NCBI GenBank assembly: GCA_020086605.1
Contig: JACBWW010000003.1
Span: 4,076,489 to 4,140,488, forward strand
Length of the DNA: 64,000 nt
Direction: 5' to 3'
Source of the DNA: Lanius collurio
Taxonomy: Eukaryota; Chordata; Aves; Passeriformes; Laniidae
This document shows positions 49,461 through 62,340 of the stretch, in pieces. The position numbers and the translations under genes are program-made. The first letter of the stretch is position 1. The number at the start of each line of letters is the position of its first letter. Under the pieces are notes generated by a model. The model was not told the origin of the DNA, searched no databases, and was given only the letters and a program-made list of their open reading frames with translations.

Positions 49461-50529
49461 TATGCTGTCTGAATGCCTGTCAAGCAGGAGAAAGCTAGAG
49501 TTGAGAAACAGCTTCTCTTTCACTTCACAGATTACTGACAGAGGTCAAAAATCTGATGCCAAATTACAAATATCAAAAATAATATTACCTCTTTTGGATT
49601 ATCCTCATTTTTTATGCTCTGCACTAAAAATACCTGGAAGAATGATGGTATTTATATATAGGGGGGCTCTTTTGTTAGTTTAGGGTTTTTGTTTTGGTTT
49701 GCTTTGGTGGTTCTTTAGGGTTTTTTTTGTTTTATTTTTTTTAATTACAGCTTGTAATAAGATGTATTTGGTGTCTCCTGAGAACTGTCTTAAAAAGCCC
49801 GGTAGAAATCAAGTTCATTATTCAGGCCTCTGCAACTGATTATTGAAGAATTACAGTTGAGAAGGGATATTCTTTCATGCAATGTATGATAGTAAGTTTG
49901 CATTTGAAAGTGGGAAATGATCCTCACCAAGTTCATCTTATATGAATTAGACTATCTCTTATTCCTGCAGTGTTGAACAGGATGATGACCAGGAGATCCT
50001 ATGAAAGAGACTGCCTAGATCTGTAGCAGCACCACTGTGCCACTTAACACTCAAAAAGATTTATATTAAACCTTTTGAAATTGTATTTCTTTTTGAAGAC
50101 ATTATATTCATTTTATCTTGAATACTGTTAAAATAACTCAGGCAAGTTTTTCTACTAAAATTAAAAATCTTCTACTTGCTAAGCCAAAGATCATTTTCTT
50201 ACTAAGGGTAATCAGTAAACAAATGTTCCTGGTCTGTGATATAACAAATATCTCAGTTTTATATCTACCTGTTCACCCAAGGATTAAGTTCTACTGTGTG
50301 GCATTATTTCAGAAGTTTGGTCAGAGCCGTTGAACCAAATGTGATATTTGAACAAACAAAATATTTTTGAGTATATTATTTCAAATATAGAGTTAAAATT
50401 ACCATAGCTGCAAAAATGCTGATCTTTCCTTATAACCCCAGTCTTGTTATCTACTCTATCTATATTATTACCCAGTTTTTAATTAGATGTTAATATCACA
50501 ATGATTTGTTTTCATTAAAACAAAAAAAA
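49461..50529. other. AT-rich non-coding stretch
   Basis: T/G low-complexity sequence at 49682-49745, otherwise nothing recognised. Confidence 0.45.
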
Positions 50530-50690
50530 AGACGCTGTGAAAGCCTACAGTCTGCCAAGCAGCCTGCTTTCCATCAAATTGCTTCTTTTCAAAAGGATGT
50601 ATCTACTGCAATACCAAATGGACTAAATAAAAGTCATTAGAATTCCACAAATTATTTCCCCAAACTGTTCAAAATTATTCAGTCTAAAGT
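50530..50690. promoter_or_regulatory. Possible conserved non-coding element
   Basis: Non-repetitive block with gccaagcagcctgctttcc, atcaaattgc and attccacaaattatttcc words. It is distinct in complexity from the flanking A-run and AT-rich DNA. By appearance only. Confidence 0.25.
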
Positions 50691-52340
50691 AAATATTTAC
50701 ATGGATACTTTCGGTCTGAAAATATAGTCAAGAAACTTAGAGATACCTAACACCTGGAAGGCTTTTCTCTCAGCCTATAACAGTAAGCAGTGATATGCTT
50801 CTCTTTGTATTAATCAGGACTTGACTGCCAGAAAAAAATTAACCAATTCAAAATTTAGGGTTAATTAATGAACACCATCTCAAACCTTTATTCAGAAATC
50901 AAGGGAAATGAAACAGAAATATCTATAGTTCCGTTTTTTGTAGTTCCAAAATGAGCACCATAATATCAGGTTTAGCTGTGATCTGTGACCACTAAGACCA
51001 CTTGCTGTTTAGCTGTTTTCACTCACCAGTGGGAGCATGCAGCACATTGTAGGCACTAGACATGGGTTATTCAGTTATTCACAGATAGACATACTTGCCA
51101 TTCCTAAAATATTCTTCAGTGGAAGCTTTGTTTCCTTTTTTACCTGAGACTTTAACTCTTACAGTTCAAATTGGCATTTTACTCTTGTGCCTCCTACTAC
51201 CTTCAGTGTAGAGTGGCTCCTTCTCCCAGGAATGTTTAGTATTGGTCCAGAATTTATATGTTTACAGTTTTAACACGTCCCCACTTCATTACATCCTCCG
51301 TTTTAGCAGGCATGTCTCCCAAACACAATTTCGGCAACACATTTCAGCACTGCCTGTTAATTACCACATTCAACTCCTCTTCAACCTGCTGCATTTCAAC
51401 ACAGCAGCCCCAGAGAGATAGGGGAAAAGGAGGTATACTGATTTCTCATTTTATTCTGAGCTTCAGGTGTACGCTTTGGTTTAAGTCTCTAAATACAGAC
51501 CCAGAAAAGTTACTTCTGCAGGAACTTTAGCATGAACTTCTGAAAATGTACATTGTACTCTTCCTCCCTTTCCCTTCTCTCCAAGGAGGAATATAAGGAA
51601 CTATTTTCTCTAGAGCCATGATAGTGTTCTAAAAATTATTACCACTTACAGACATATGCTCAAGACCTAAGGAAGGAGGCACTGAGACCCTCAGATGCCT
51701 TACATACTTAGAGCATCATCTTCATAAACTCACTTCCTGCAGTCTGACTGCCCAAATGTGACAGAGAGCCATTTTGTGTCAGTAGGGGCTGCACAATGAA
51801 GGACATTTCACTTGAGTAATTAGTTGATGTTAAAGGATGCAGACAATGTTTTGTTTTTTAAAGACCAAAATATTATTCTAAGTTTTATATATCTTTCATT
51901 TACAGATGAAAATTATAATTCATTTCTTCTACATGTGTAGTTTAAGTTCATAGCAATTGGCTTGTGAAATAGCTAGAATTCATTTTCTTTGTCTCCCAGT
52001 TTGCTATTTCTTGCAGCTTTCAGGATACACAAAGATATCTTCAGGGAAGGGACCCTGAGTCAGCAAGAGTTTTGAGGTAGATATTGTTCTTACAGCAAGC
52101 ACGCCAAAAAACATCCAATGAACTCTGAAATTCCAGTTTATTTTAGCTCAGACCAAAACAATGGTCCTTTATAAAGAGACAAGTGAGGCCTGCTTAAGAC
52201 AATAAAAATAAGAGAATACAAAAATAAATCATCCTTTGCCCACTGTATCCTTGTTTTTTTCAAACCTTGCTTTGAATCCAACAGCTTTCAAGGGCTTCTT
52301 GAACTGAACTCAATTCAATCCTCTCTTAAGAAAAAGGGAG

Positions 52341-52397
52341 TTTTCTTGGGTTTTTTCTTTTTTCTCTTTTTTCTTTCCTTTTTTTTTTTTTTTTTTC
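52341..52397. repeat. T-rich low-complexity tract
   Basis: About 55 bases of T with scattered C and G, ending in some 18 consecutive T. Possibly the antisense poly(A) tail of an unrecognised retroposon. Confidence 0.85.
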
Positions 52398-54456
52398 CGA
52401 TCTTCTGGACCCTGATCTCCTCAGGAACCACTGCTTCTGCTGAAGACTCTGCTTTTTGGGTTTCTCACACTGATTGCCACACAGGTTTCATCATCACAGT
52501 TTTTCCCATCTATAGACACTCACTTGCTCTCAGGTAAGACACAGAAGGGAAACCCTTGGCCCAGAGCATTCCCTCTGATTCATGTGAGTTAGTGAAGACC
52601 AGATGAATGTCAGCTTGCCCCTGCTGCCAGCCTTTGCGCTTCTTAGAGAGCATGACGCAAAATAAATCATGAACAAGCATGGCACGTTGTTGCATCTGTT
52701 CTCTTCCTCTCCAAATTCTATGCATAAGGTTGAATTTTATGCTATCATCAGGGGCCTACTCACAGCAGAGACAAAACTGGCATTGCTCATAATGAATTAA
52801 TACAAAGTTCACAGAGAAATTAAGTTCTTTCTATTTTCTGTCACTAAGGAATATAAGATAAGGCAGGAGAAGGCCAAAACAAGTGCTTTGGAGGATGTGT
52901 TATTGTAATAGAGTGAAGCTGTAGACATGACAGAGTGCTCTTGTATCAGAGCTAGAGGGTGTTTTATTTTGTACTGATGTTTCTGGGGTCTAAATTACTT
53001 CAATGCCAATGGTTAATTCTAAAGGAATGAAGTTAAAATAATATTTGGTATGATTTTTTGAAGAGTTTGATCTGACAATGAATTGATTATGTCCTCAGTT
53101 TGTAATAATTGTAAGCAGATATACAGATATAGCTACAAGAGTGTGGCTAAGTTCAGTCCTCATTTGGGAAGCTGCATGTTTAATAGAAATGTTTATGTAG
53201 AAATATAAATATGTGTAAACTCCTGCTAATTAGAGCTAGATTGGAGTATTGCCTATTCTGAGCATCTGAAAATTGAAAGTCACATCTCTAGACTGTGCCA
53301 CAAGATGAAAATCAGAAACTGTCTTAGGTATTTAAAATTATATATTGTCTTTGGGCAGCCAAGGTGAGACAAAATCTGAAGCTATTGCCTAACTGTGGAA
53401 ACATGGAGCTGAGGTTTAAAAAGCACCTCATTAAAAATGTCAGAATAGCAGCAGTGTCTATGCACCTGAGCAGAAAGGTAAAAGGGCAAGATCTCACCCA
53501 AAGGCCACGGCACAGAAGAAACTTGAGAGTGAGGCTTAACACCATTACGGTGTCAGTACTCATAGGTATAACAAGATCTAAGGCTGGCATGCTGCTTACA
53601 GCCTAAAGGGTTGCAACATTCCCAGAGGAAAGGCTGGAAAGAAGAGAGCAATATACATTGGTTGGGCAGCCTGAGAGAAGAGTTAATCGTGGTAAGTGGG
53701 CCTCTCTGAGTTGCTTGGGAATGGTGTGATGGTTTGGTGATGTGATCAGGACATTCATAAGTTTAACAGTCCCAAAAGTCAACTTATACTAAAAATGCTT
53801 GTATACTAATCGCATTTAACTTCCAGAAGCTTGGACCCAGACTGCCCACTTTGGACTGCCTCCAGTTTGACCTTGCTTTGACAATGGCTGTACATTTTGT
53901 GGACTAATCCAACTACAGCAGTTTATATTGCTGCATGTTTGTGTGTATGAGCACTCATACACGTGCACATCTGTAAAAGAGCAGCCTATATGCACGTGAA
54001 TATAATGCAGAGGAAGGGTAAGGTACCTTACATGGTGATCTAATATGACATGTTACATTTAGATCACTTTTGAAAGCCAAAACTAAACAATCAGGTTATT
54101 GTATAGAAATGTCAACAAGCTTCTCTGCCTGTGGCTAGTTTGTTAGGATTTTTTCATTATGGAGTCATAACTGCAAGTATACATGAAACCATAGATGTAA
54201 CTTTTGATTATTCATATTATTCCAAAGATAAAGACACTGATGCATAGAGCCAACACTTAGGCTTATATTTATAACTCTAATAAGGAAAATGTCAATCTCA
54301 TAGTTCACAATTTAATGAGAAATACCAACATCTTAATGCACCATCCGTCTGAAGCCAAACCAAACTTCTTGAAATAGACAAGATCTTACGATACATGTTC
54401 CCCATGTTTCTTCTGTGTTTTAACAAAAGCAAAAAGAAAAATTATCAAGATATAAT

Positions 54457-54474
54457 TAAAAAAAAAAAAAAAAA
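54457..54474. repeat. Poly(A) run
   Basis: About 17 consecutive A. No retroposon body is visible upstream. Confidence 0.9.
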
Positions 54475-54679
54475 GCATTATTCTTGGAAAGAATGTCTCA
54501 TTTTCTTCCTTCCTTTTGGCAGTTTCCTAGGCTGCTGTAGATTGAAGAAAATAGGAATAAGCATCTTTCGACCACAAACAGATGTGCTTGATAAAGAAAA
54601 TGTCAGCAAAAATACTAAAGCAATGTGTCACAGCAGCTTTCTGACAGATAGAGGGAAAAGGTAAAAAATGTTCTATCAT

Positions 54680-54940
54680 GTCCGACAAGGTGTTCTTTTT
54701 GAGATTTAAAGATCACTGTGCAACTTTAAACATGTTTGTCACTTTGGCTCTGACTGGAGCTATCTGGAGCTTCACAAGAACTTTATCAGCTCAGCATAGG
54801 GGGGAAGAAAGAAGCCCATTCCCATTTATCTCAGCCAGGTTCCCTTCAAAGCCAACAAATAAATTACAGTGTACATTTGATACAAATTGATTTCTTAACT
54901 CAAATAACAATGTTGTCCTCCCAGTCAGGCCATGTGTCAC
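54680..54940. promoter_or_regulatory. AT-richer shoulder of the 55-kb candidate enhancer
   Basis: Contains caaataacaatgttg (SOX-like) near 54901-54915, cttcaaagcc (TCF/LEF-like) near 54845 and tttatcagctcag (GATA plus E-box) near 54782. It merges without a repeat boundary into the CpG-rich core. Confidence 0.35.
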
Positions 54941-55440
54941 TCATTCGCGAGCCTGAGTGAAAGGCTCAATCTGTCTGCGTGACAGAAATAGGCCTGACGC
55001 ATCTCACCGAGGAATGCTAATAACCCCGGCCTGGCCCGGGCCTTTGTGGGCAAGCCGCGATAAGGAAAATCAGCCCGTCCTGTCAAACGCCGCGAAGGCC
55101 TGATCGCTGTTTGTTCCAACAAGCTGCATAGGCCTCGGAGTCGCCATCCTATTTCATGTAGTAAATGAGAGGAAAATAAGATCCGGCTACCACGGTTAAG
55201 ATGCCGGTGACTGTGATGAAGCTGAAGTGAAAGGAAACCCCATTGAATATCTTGAACTGATCTTATCAGCTGCTGGAGAAATGAGATATTGGCAGGGGCT
55301 GTTGAGTTTCTCACAGCTGAGCAGGTTAATAAGGTTGGGAGGCAGGCCACAGGCTAATTGGATTTGCCTTGGTTTGATAAACAGTGGCAGGCCCATTGCC
55401 AGAAAAACATACACAATGTGGCTTTTTCTCTTTGTTTCTC
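54941..55440. promoter_or_regulatory. CpG-preserving candidate ultraconserved-type enhancer
   Basis: In 54941-55210 I counted 72 C, 73 G and 19 CpG in 270 bases. That gives 54% G+C and a CpG observed/expected of about 1.0, whereas the surrounding tens of kilobases are AT-rich and CpG-depleted. The adjoining 55210-55400 has a GATA plus E-box composite (cttatcagctgctgg near 55261), cacagctgagcaggttaat, a homeodomain core ctaattggattt near 55352 and a forkhead-like tttgataaaca near 55373. No transposon text is present. The longest frame (minus strand, 137 codons, 54937-55350) has no splice context and no family resemblance. An unmethylated developmental enhancer or CpG-island promoter of a non-coding RNA fits best. 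Confidence 0.5.
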
Positions 55441-55451
55441 TTTAAACCATA

Positions 55452-55470
55452 CGGAAAAAAAAAAAAAAAA
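55452..55470. repeat. Poly(A) run
   Basis: About 17-18 consecutive A, separating the two parts of the 55-kb candidate enhancer region. Confidence 0.9.
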
Positions 55471-55504
55471 AACTGAAAAAAACAGCTGCTTTTTTTTCCC
55501 TTTT

Positions 55505-55680
55505 TTTGAAGCTAAAGGTGTCTTCCTGAATTCCCAGATGAAGAGGCCAACAAAGTCAAACTGTGAAACAGTAGTTGTTGGGTGTTCTGATTTTAATCAA
55601 ACACCATTTAACCCGCCTGACCTCACAAAGTCAGCTCACATCAAAACAGCACAACTGCAAGGGCTAACTAGAAGCAGAAG
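55505..55680. promoter_or_regulatory. Second block of the 55-kb candidate enhancer
   Basis: High-complexity block with ctaaaggtgtcttcc, ttttaatcaaacacc near 55593 and cctgacctcacaaagtcagc near 55617, which includes a nuclear-receptor-like half site tgacctc. Likely the same regulatory unit as 54941-55440. Not tested by alignment. Confidence 0.33.
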
Positions 55681-58600
55681 GAAATAATAACCTATTGAAA
55701 CTTTCCAAAGGCTTAAAATATTCAAAAGGAACCCATTTTTTAGCCTCATCTCTGGGCAGATGCAGCCTGGGTGAAAAAGACAGCCCACGCAGCTGTCTCC
55801 ATGCTGTGCCCAGCACAGGCACCCAGGCTGCACCCATGGCTGATGGGCAAGGTGCCAGCACCCCTTCAGTCCTCTCTAAAGTTTGATCCCATGGTCCTTC
55901 AGCTCTTGCCATAACCCTGCTTCTTTTCCATGCTGTTATTTGGCAGGATCTGACCTGGAATTTACAAGAAGTTGAGGAGTTTTTTGATTAAACACTGCAA
56001 AACTGTGCCCTGCAGGGCAGGCAGAAGGCTGCTCTGTTACCCCTGTGTTGCTGCACGGGTTGCTGCATGCTTCCACCCACACTGCCCAACAAAACCTGCC
56101 AAAATGCCAAGACCTTTGCATGACCTTGGAAATGTAATGATTTGGAAAACGTTTAGCTGTTGAACTTGCTATTGAATGCCTCTGATAAATCCTCTCACTA
56201 TATTTTTTTCTTGAGGTCTGTCTTGTATTTTCTCCTTCAACTCTTCTAAATCTTGTGTCTATTTTCACTTTGGATTGGCAGTGGCAGGGCTGGGGCAAGG
56301 AGGAATAACCAAATGAGAGTGGTGCTGCTTTATTCACTGTAGATACAAACACAGCATCAGGGCAAGGCTGTGGGGAATTACTTAGAACATCAGAGGAATA
56401 CACATACTTTTAATATGAAAGTGAGGATATGAGTACATTTTTCAGTGTGTACAATGCTCCACACTGTGACATCTGAACATCAGACTGTTTTTACGAACTT
56501 TTGTGACTTTATCTATAAAAATTATCAGTGGAACAAATAACCAATGAGAAATGCATGCCATCCCTGTAGAGAGCTTCTAAGCATCTTTTATTTCCCCTAT
56601 TTTGTAGCTTCTGGTGCCTTAATGAAATGTGTTTGTGCACCATCAGATTCAGTGAGTCAGATAAGATGAGGAACTGGAAGGAAACATGTCCAAAGTTATT
56701 CCATGTTTTATTTTTCTCAGTTCAGAATGGGAACTTCCTTGTAATTTTTGAAAGAAAACATTAATTTCTCTGAGGAAATATTGTTTCTCACTTATGTGAA
56801 AAATGTAAGTAATGTTTGAAGTTTTGGTTTAAATATGTGTGTGGCACAACAAAGAATTTACACTCTCTTCAGCTATATTCTTTAAAAAAAAATTGTATTT
56901 ATGACTTTATCATTTAGTCTAATTTGTATTTCACTACTATAAAATATACTTTACATTAACATAACATATTTTATCAGACACTCTCAGAATACCATGTCAA
57001 AATGTAGAGTATTGCACATCTCACTCGTTGATAAATTAACAGATATTTCCTGAGCAGCTCTTTCCTGCTTAAAATTTAAAAGTTTCTGAAAGCAAAGCAT
57101 TCCATTTTCAACAAATATTGCCCATGCATGTAGCTTAAAATTTTAGCAGTCAGAAGTAACCCTTTTTGGGCAGTTTAGATTCCTCTCCTAGGCTGACTAC
57201 TCCTCCGTGTCCTTTGGGTTTTCTTTATACATTTGCCAAACTGGAATCAGAATATAACTTGCCCAATGAAGAAGATACTTCTGTTTAAAAATATTATTTA
57301 ACTTTATAGAAAACAATGCCAGTCCTCACCTGTGATGTGAGATGCTGCAGAATATAAAACTACCTCTTCCATCTGCTAACTGAACTGCTGCCTTGCTGAA
57401 CATGAAATTCCCTTTCATTCTCTGGTCCAAAGAATATCTGATTTGTAGGAAGTGAATTGGTTTGAACAGAACAGAAAGTAGATATTTTTTTCCCAACAAA
57501 ATGAAGCTAAAGACTGGTCTCCCACCTGCTTACCACATGTCTGAACTGTGGGACTAGCAGCTTCTCCAGAGCAGAGAAGGTTCAGGCAGTTCAGAACTTA
57601 CCACGTCCTTTGGCTCTGGAAGAAAACATAAGAGAAAGGGAATGATTTGCCAGCAGAAGAGTTTCTCAGATCAAGATAATCAAAGACATTTTCTATATTT
57701 ATTTTTTTTTTTCTTTTAGTTTTGGGCCTGGAAACATTTGGGAGAAATTTTGTTTCATGGTAAATAAGAACAAAACCTGTAAATAGTATTGTAACTGAAA
57801 AAATGAAATGAAACCTCATCCCTGTATCATGATGGAAATGAAAGCATACAGGGAAAATAAAGAAAAGAAAATAATTTAATCTAAACTTTGCTTAAATTAA
57901 GATTCAGGTTTGTTTTTAAAGAAAGAAAACTCTTTCCTCACTTTGAGTATGTTTCTGGACACCATCCCATGATACAAAATTGGCTTTGTACTTGCAACGA
58001 CTTATGCTTTCCAGTTTCTTCCTTTCACATTTTGAGTGTTTTATTATTTTTGGATGCACATCAGTACAGCATGTGGCACATGTATAAGGCAGACTGGGGT
58101 AATGGAAGTATGTTTTCTGCAGTATAAATACAGGCTAGAACTAAACTGACAAAACCCCTTGTCTAAAATCCAGGTTCACTAACGGTGAAATTAATAAAAT
58201 TTACACCTTTCAATAATAGTAGGATCAGTCTTCAATGGTTTTCCAAGCCTTCCATAAAGCTTGGAACAATGCTCCCAGATTTGGTGTAAGTTGCATTTGG
58301 AATCATTAATAGGTCTAGTTTCCTGTTATCCCAAAATAGCAATGAACAGATGAATATGAAATATTATCTTTCTAAAATAATGAAAGATAGCAAATAAGCT
58401 ACATTTGAACTACTGATTTTAAAATTACATCAAGCCCAAGTACTTAACATAGCAATGTGCCCAAGGACTGATTTTATTAGCTTGCTATATTTCAAGAATA
58501 ATTAAAATAACTCACCAACTAATGTTTTCTATTAAATCTCAAATTTTATGACAAAATTTTATCTTTTATTCAATTTTAATTTTAAAAAATAGACAATACA

Positions 58601-61600
58601 TAAATCAAAGCTAATAATAGCAGTTCCAAAGACATCTCATAAAGTCTAACATGCTTTTACCTTTAATCTCAGTGAGAAGCCCCTTGCCTTTAATGGAAGT
58701 ATTCACAGAATATAAAATCGAACAGATAATTACATCTTTAAAATACAAGGACTTAAAGAAGCACCTGGTAATTAGTACTGAGTGATACAATATGAACAGA
58801 GCTCATAATGGGGCACTGAGGTTTTCTTGAAATCATTGTACTACTATTTTTGAAAGGAAACAGATGAATCCAGAACTTGGAAAAAGTAATTGCCTCAAAG
58901 CACAAGCAAGATATTAATAAGCAGGTAATATGGAACATTCTAACTGAAGAAAAATTTCCCCTCATATGTGGCAAAATTTCTATGACATTTACTAAATTTC
59001 ATATCGGGAAGGCAAAGAAATAAAGATACAGAGCAAATTCTGAAAACGTTCTTCTTCAAGAATAACCATTACCTAAATGTCTGCTCAGTATTTTCATGGC
59101 CAGTAATGGGATGAGGCAACTCTGGCACTCCTCAAAGCATATAGGCACTCCATACATTTTGTTATACAGTAATAAGGTATCGAAACAAGGCTTCCTTAGG
59201 GTTACTAATAGTTTACTTTTAAAATCAAATAACATATTGAATGAAGATTTACCATCAAATTAGTTTCTTGTAAGGTATAAAAATGTATTAGGAACAAATA
59301 TATTGTGAAAAATGAAGAAAATCATACAGTATGTAATAATTAGCACAGATATATTAGTGTGTATTACAACAAATATGTAAATATGCATTGTAAATGTAAC
59401 TTGCTACCCTAACTCTTTTTTTTATCCAAATTGATGAATAGGTCAGAGACAGTTGACAGATTCCAGCCCCTCAGTTACAGAAGATTCACAGCCAGATGAT
59501 TATACATATATATAGATAAATAGATTCATATCCATATTTTTTATCACTATTCCATAGAAATTTGAAACTGTAACAGTGGGGTTTTATTTTGCTTGCTTAA
59601 ATTATTTGTAATTTGGGTCAAAGAAAGGAAATAACATGACTTTGGGAATCTGGATTTTACATTCTCAAGTTAGGACACTAAATATTTAGCAGGAGGAGCA
59701 AACATTGTTCAAAATTCAGATGTTCTAAGTAATGTTATAAACTTATGTAAAAATCTCAAACATTTAAAAACATTTTAGTCTTGGAAAATATGTTCTTCAG
59801 CTTCTAGTGTAAAGATATTAATAATAATTTTTCATTATTTATACATCAATTTTTAAAAATGCTCACACATACACAGTCCTTTTTCTGTAGTCACATCACT
59901 AAATTTTCTTACACTATTCTATGATGGAGTAATATAATCAAAGTTTCTACTTCCAAGTGTTTGCCAACAGATAAATGCCTCTGCTATTCCAGCTCCAAGT
60001 GTTTCAAAGACTGTTCTTGCTTCAGAAAGTACAACTGCTCAGTAATGGTGGATCTGTATCACAATGATTTGGTGCTTAGACCCCACTGTCTACCCAAGAC
60101 CCATACCAGAGACTTTAGTTCAGATTTGGCTAATCTGATCCTATTTGTGACCACTGGGAAGGGCATATGATATATACTGTCTTGAGCCCTAGGTTTCAGT
60201 GTAATTTTACCTAGCAGGAAAATATAATTTATTATTCCATAGTGAATATAAATAAATAAATAACTATCAAGTCTACATCTACATTATATGAACAGTGTGG
60301 ATTATTATGGGTGGATCTGCAGAATAGAGTAGCTGGTACTAAGGACATGATGTCCACGCATTTTGGGGTAAGGGCTTCTTTAAACTTTGGTCTGATGAAG
60401 CTCTTCATGACTGAAGAGCATCAGGTACCTTTCCTGATACTCCAGGAAACATCTTCCAGCTGTTCTTTGAGACACTTGTGTTCCAAACCACAGGTTAGTA
60501 AATAGGGAAAATCAGGAGACTGATGTCAAAAGTCCCCTCCTGCCCTGAAATGAAATGCTAATCCAGGAACACTCTATTTCTTTCTATGCTGTATTCAATT
60601 CTTTTTTTCTGTTAATAGCATTGCCATATGTTATATCAGAAAGATTTTCATCATAGGGTCTAAATTTTAGCACTGACTTCATTAGTGAAAATATTGGCAA
60701 GCATCTTTGCACCAGACCATTATTTCCCCTTCCAGGACAGTCTGGTTTACCAGTTAGTAAGCTGATTGTTCATTTTAGGATTTAGTTATCACCTCTATCA
60801 TCTTAATGAGCAACCTCCTATTTAGTATTATATCAGATTGTCTCTATGATTCTTGACTAACAATTCCTTTCCAGGAGAATATCCTTACAGGATATTCCAG
60901 GAGCTTTCCTTACATGTTATTTTCATGAGATCTATGATATTTTTCTTGGGTAGAAAGAGAATTACTCAATCAATGGAAGAAAAATTAGTCGAATAATCTA
61001 CCTTCTCTTAATATATATTTCTTTTTCTCCCATTTTTCACTTACCTCTATGAATTATTATACTTTCCTTCAAAATGTGTTCTGACATTTTCTACATTACT
61101 TAGATCTAGCTGATAGGTCAGTTGACTTTTTCTCTTAGTCTAAAAAAAGTGATATCTATTTATAGATATATAAATATTCATTATCTTACATTTATAGATT
61201 CCCACTTCTGATTTGGTATACTTAGAAATCTACTTGTTTCATATACCAGTTTTCTTTTTTCCATAACTCTGAGCTCAAGGTATTAGGTCCTTGTGATTGC
61301 AACACACTTAATTTTTGAGATTTCCTCAACCTCATATGTGCTATTTTAACTTCCATACTTTTACACCTATTAGTCTTTCTGTCTTTGCCTTTCTATTAGC
61401 TGTTATTATCCTTACTAAAAAGTAAAGTGTTGTATTAATCTAAGTTTTTTAACACCTAACTTTCTCTTGCCACAAATAAGCTTTCATTTTCTCATGATGT
61501 GTCTATGAATCTGTTTTAACATTTATATTTTCTTTTCAGGACCAAGAAAAATAATTCTCACTATTCTCTCCTTCATCTCCATCGTCAACATTTAAATTAT

Positions 61601-62340
61601 AGCTTCCTTTATTGATCAATCAATTTTTTGACATTCCTAGGCTTATTTCTTGATGCAAGGGTCCTGAGTTATGTCCAAATTTTAGAACCTTTTCCACAAA
61701 GAATTCCCTGTATTGGACTGAAGCTCCAGAAATTTCTGCCCATTCGTCTTTATAGAAATTTAAAATCTCTTCCTTACTCAAATCTCTAAATAGTCAGGCC
61801 ATTTGAGTTCATTTCTCACTTCACCCTTCTAAAATCATAAACCTTGGGCTAGAGTCTTTTTTGCTTATCCTTTAACTTGAATTGAGCTCAGTAATACTGA
61901 AATCACATATTATCAAAAGGCCATTTGAACAATTGCATTTCTTGTTGCAGAGGTATTAATGGCAAAGGATATGAATGTCTTAGTTCAATAAGTCTCCAAT
62001 GTAGAAATTTCTCATTCATAAATGTTTGAAGCCTGTGCATATTTATATCATTTGGTTTCTATTCTGCATTTGGAGATTGCAAGACTCCTAAAATGAGTCA
62101 AAACCATCCAGAAACAGTTTCTGTTAGCAATCCCTTCACTAATGGCATTGTAGAGATTTCTATCCAAATCCAAATAAAATCTCAAGCCTCTATAGCAGAA
62201 CTTTCACAGTTCTCAATAAAGTTTAATTTTCCAGAGTTCCTCATGACAGTCTTGTGGTATCTAGCTTGTTACCAGGACACAGGCAGAGCACAATGCATGG
62301 GATACTACCTTCTGAGCCTTAACACAATCAAATTTTTATG
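55681..62340. other. AT-rich non-coding stretch
   Basis: No transposon recognised. A short GC-richer patch lies at 55755-55875. A minus-strand frame with a signal-anchor-like start at 57602-57819 is treated as a finding. From about 60600 the plus strand becomes pyrimidine-rich, consistent with a decayed minus-strand LINE, but only 62341-62595 can be identified. Confidence 0.45.

Larger units (their letters stand above)
50691..54679. other. Non-coding stretch with low-complexity tracts
   Basis: No gene or transposon recognised. A T-rich tract and an A-run are listed separately. A 34-base splice-flanked segment on the minus strand near 53.6 kb is treated as a finding. Confidence 0.45.

Noticed and set aside
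54937..55350. Minus-strand open frame of 137 codons across the CpG-rich block
   Set aside because: The block's features (CpG density, transcription-factor words) explain it better as regulatory DNA. The frame has no acceptor or donor and no family match.
55936..56403. Minus-strand open frame of 155 codons
   Set aside because: No splice context, no domain and no codon pattern to set it apart; it is an outlier in length only. I would reconsider it if conserved.
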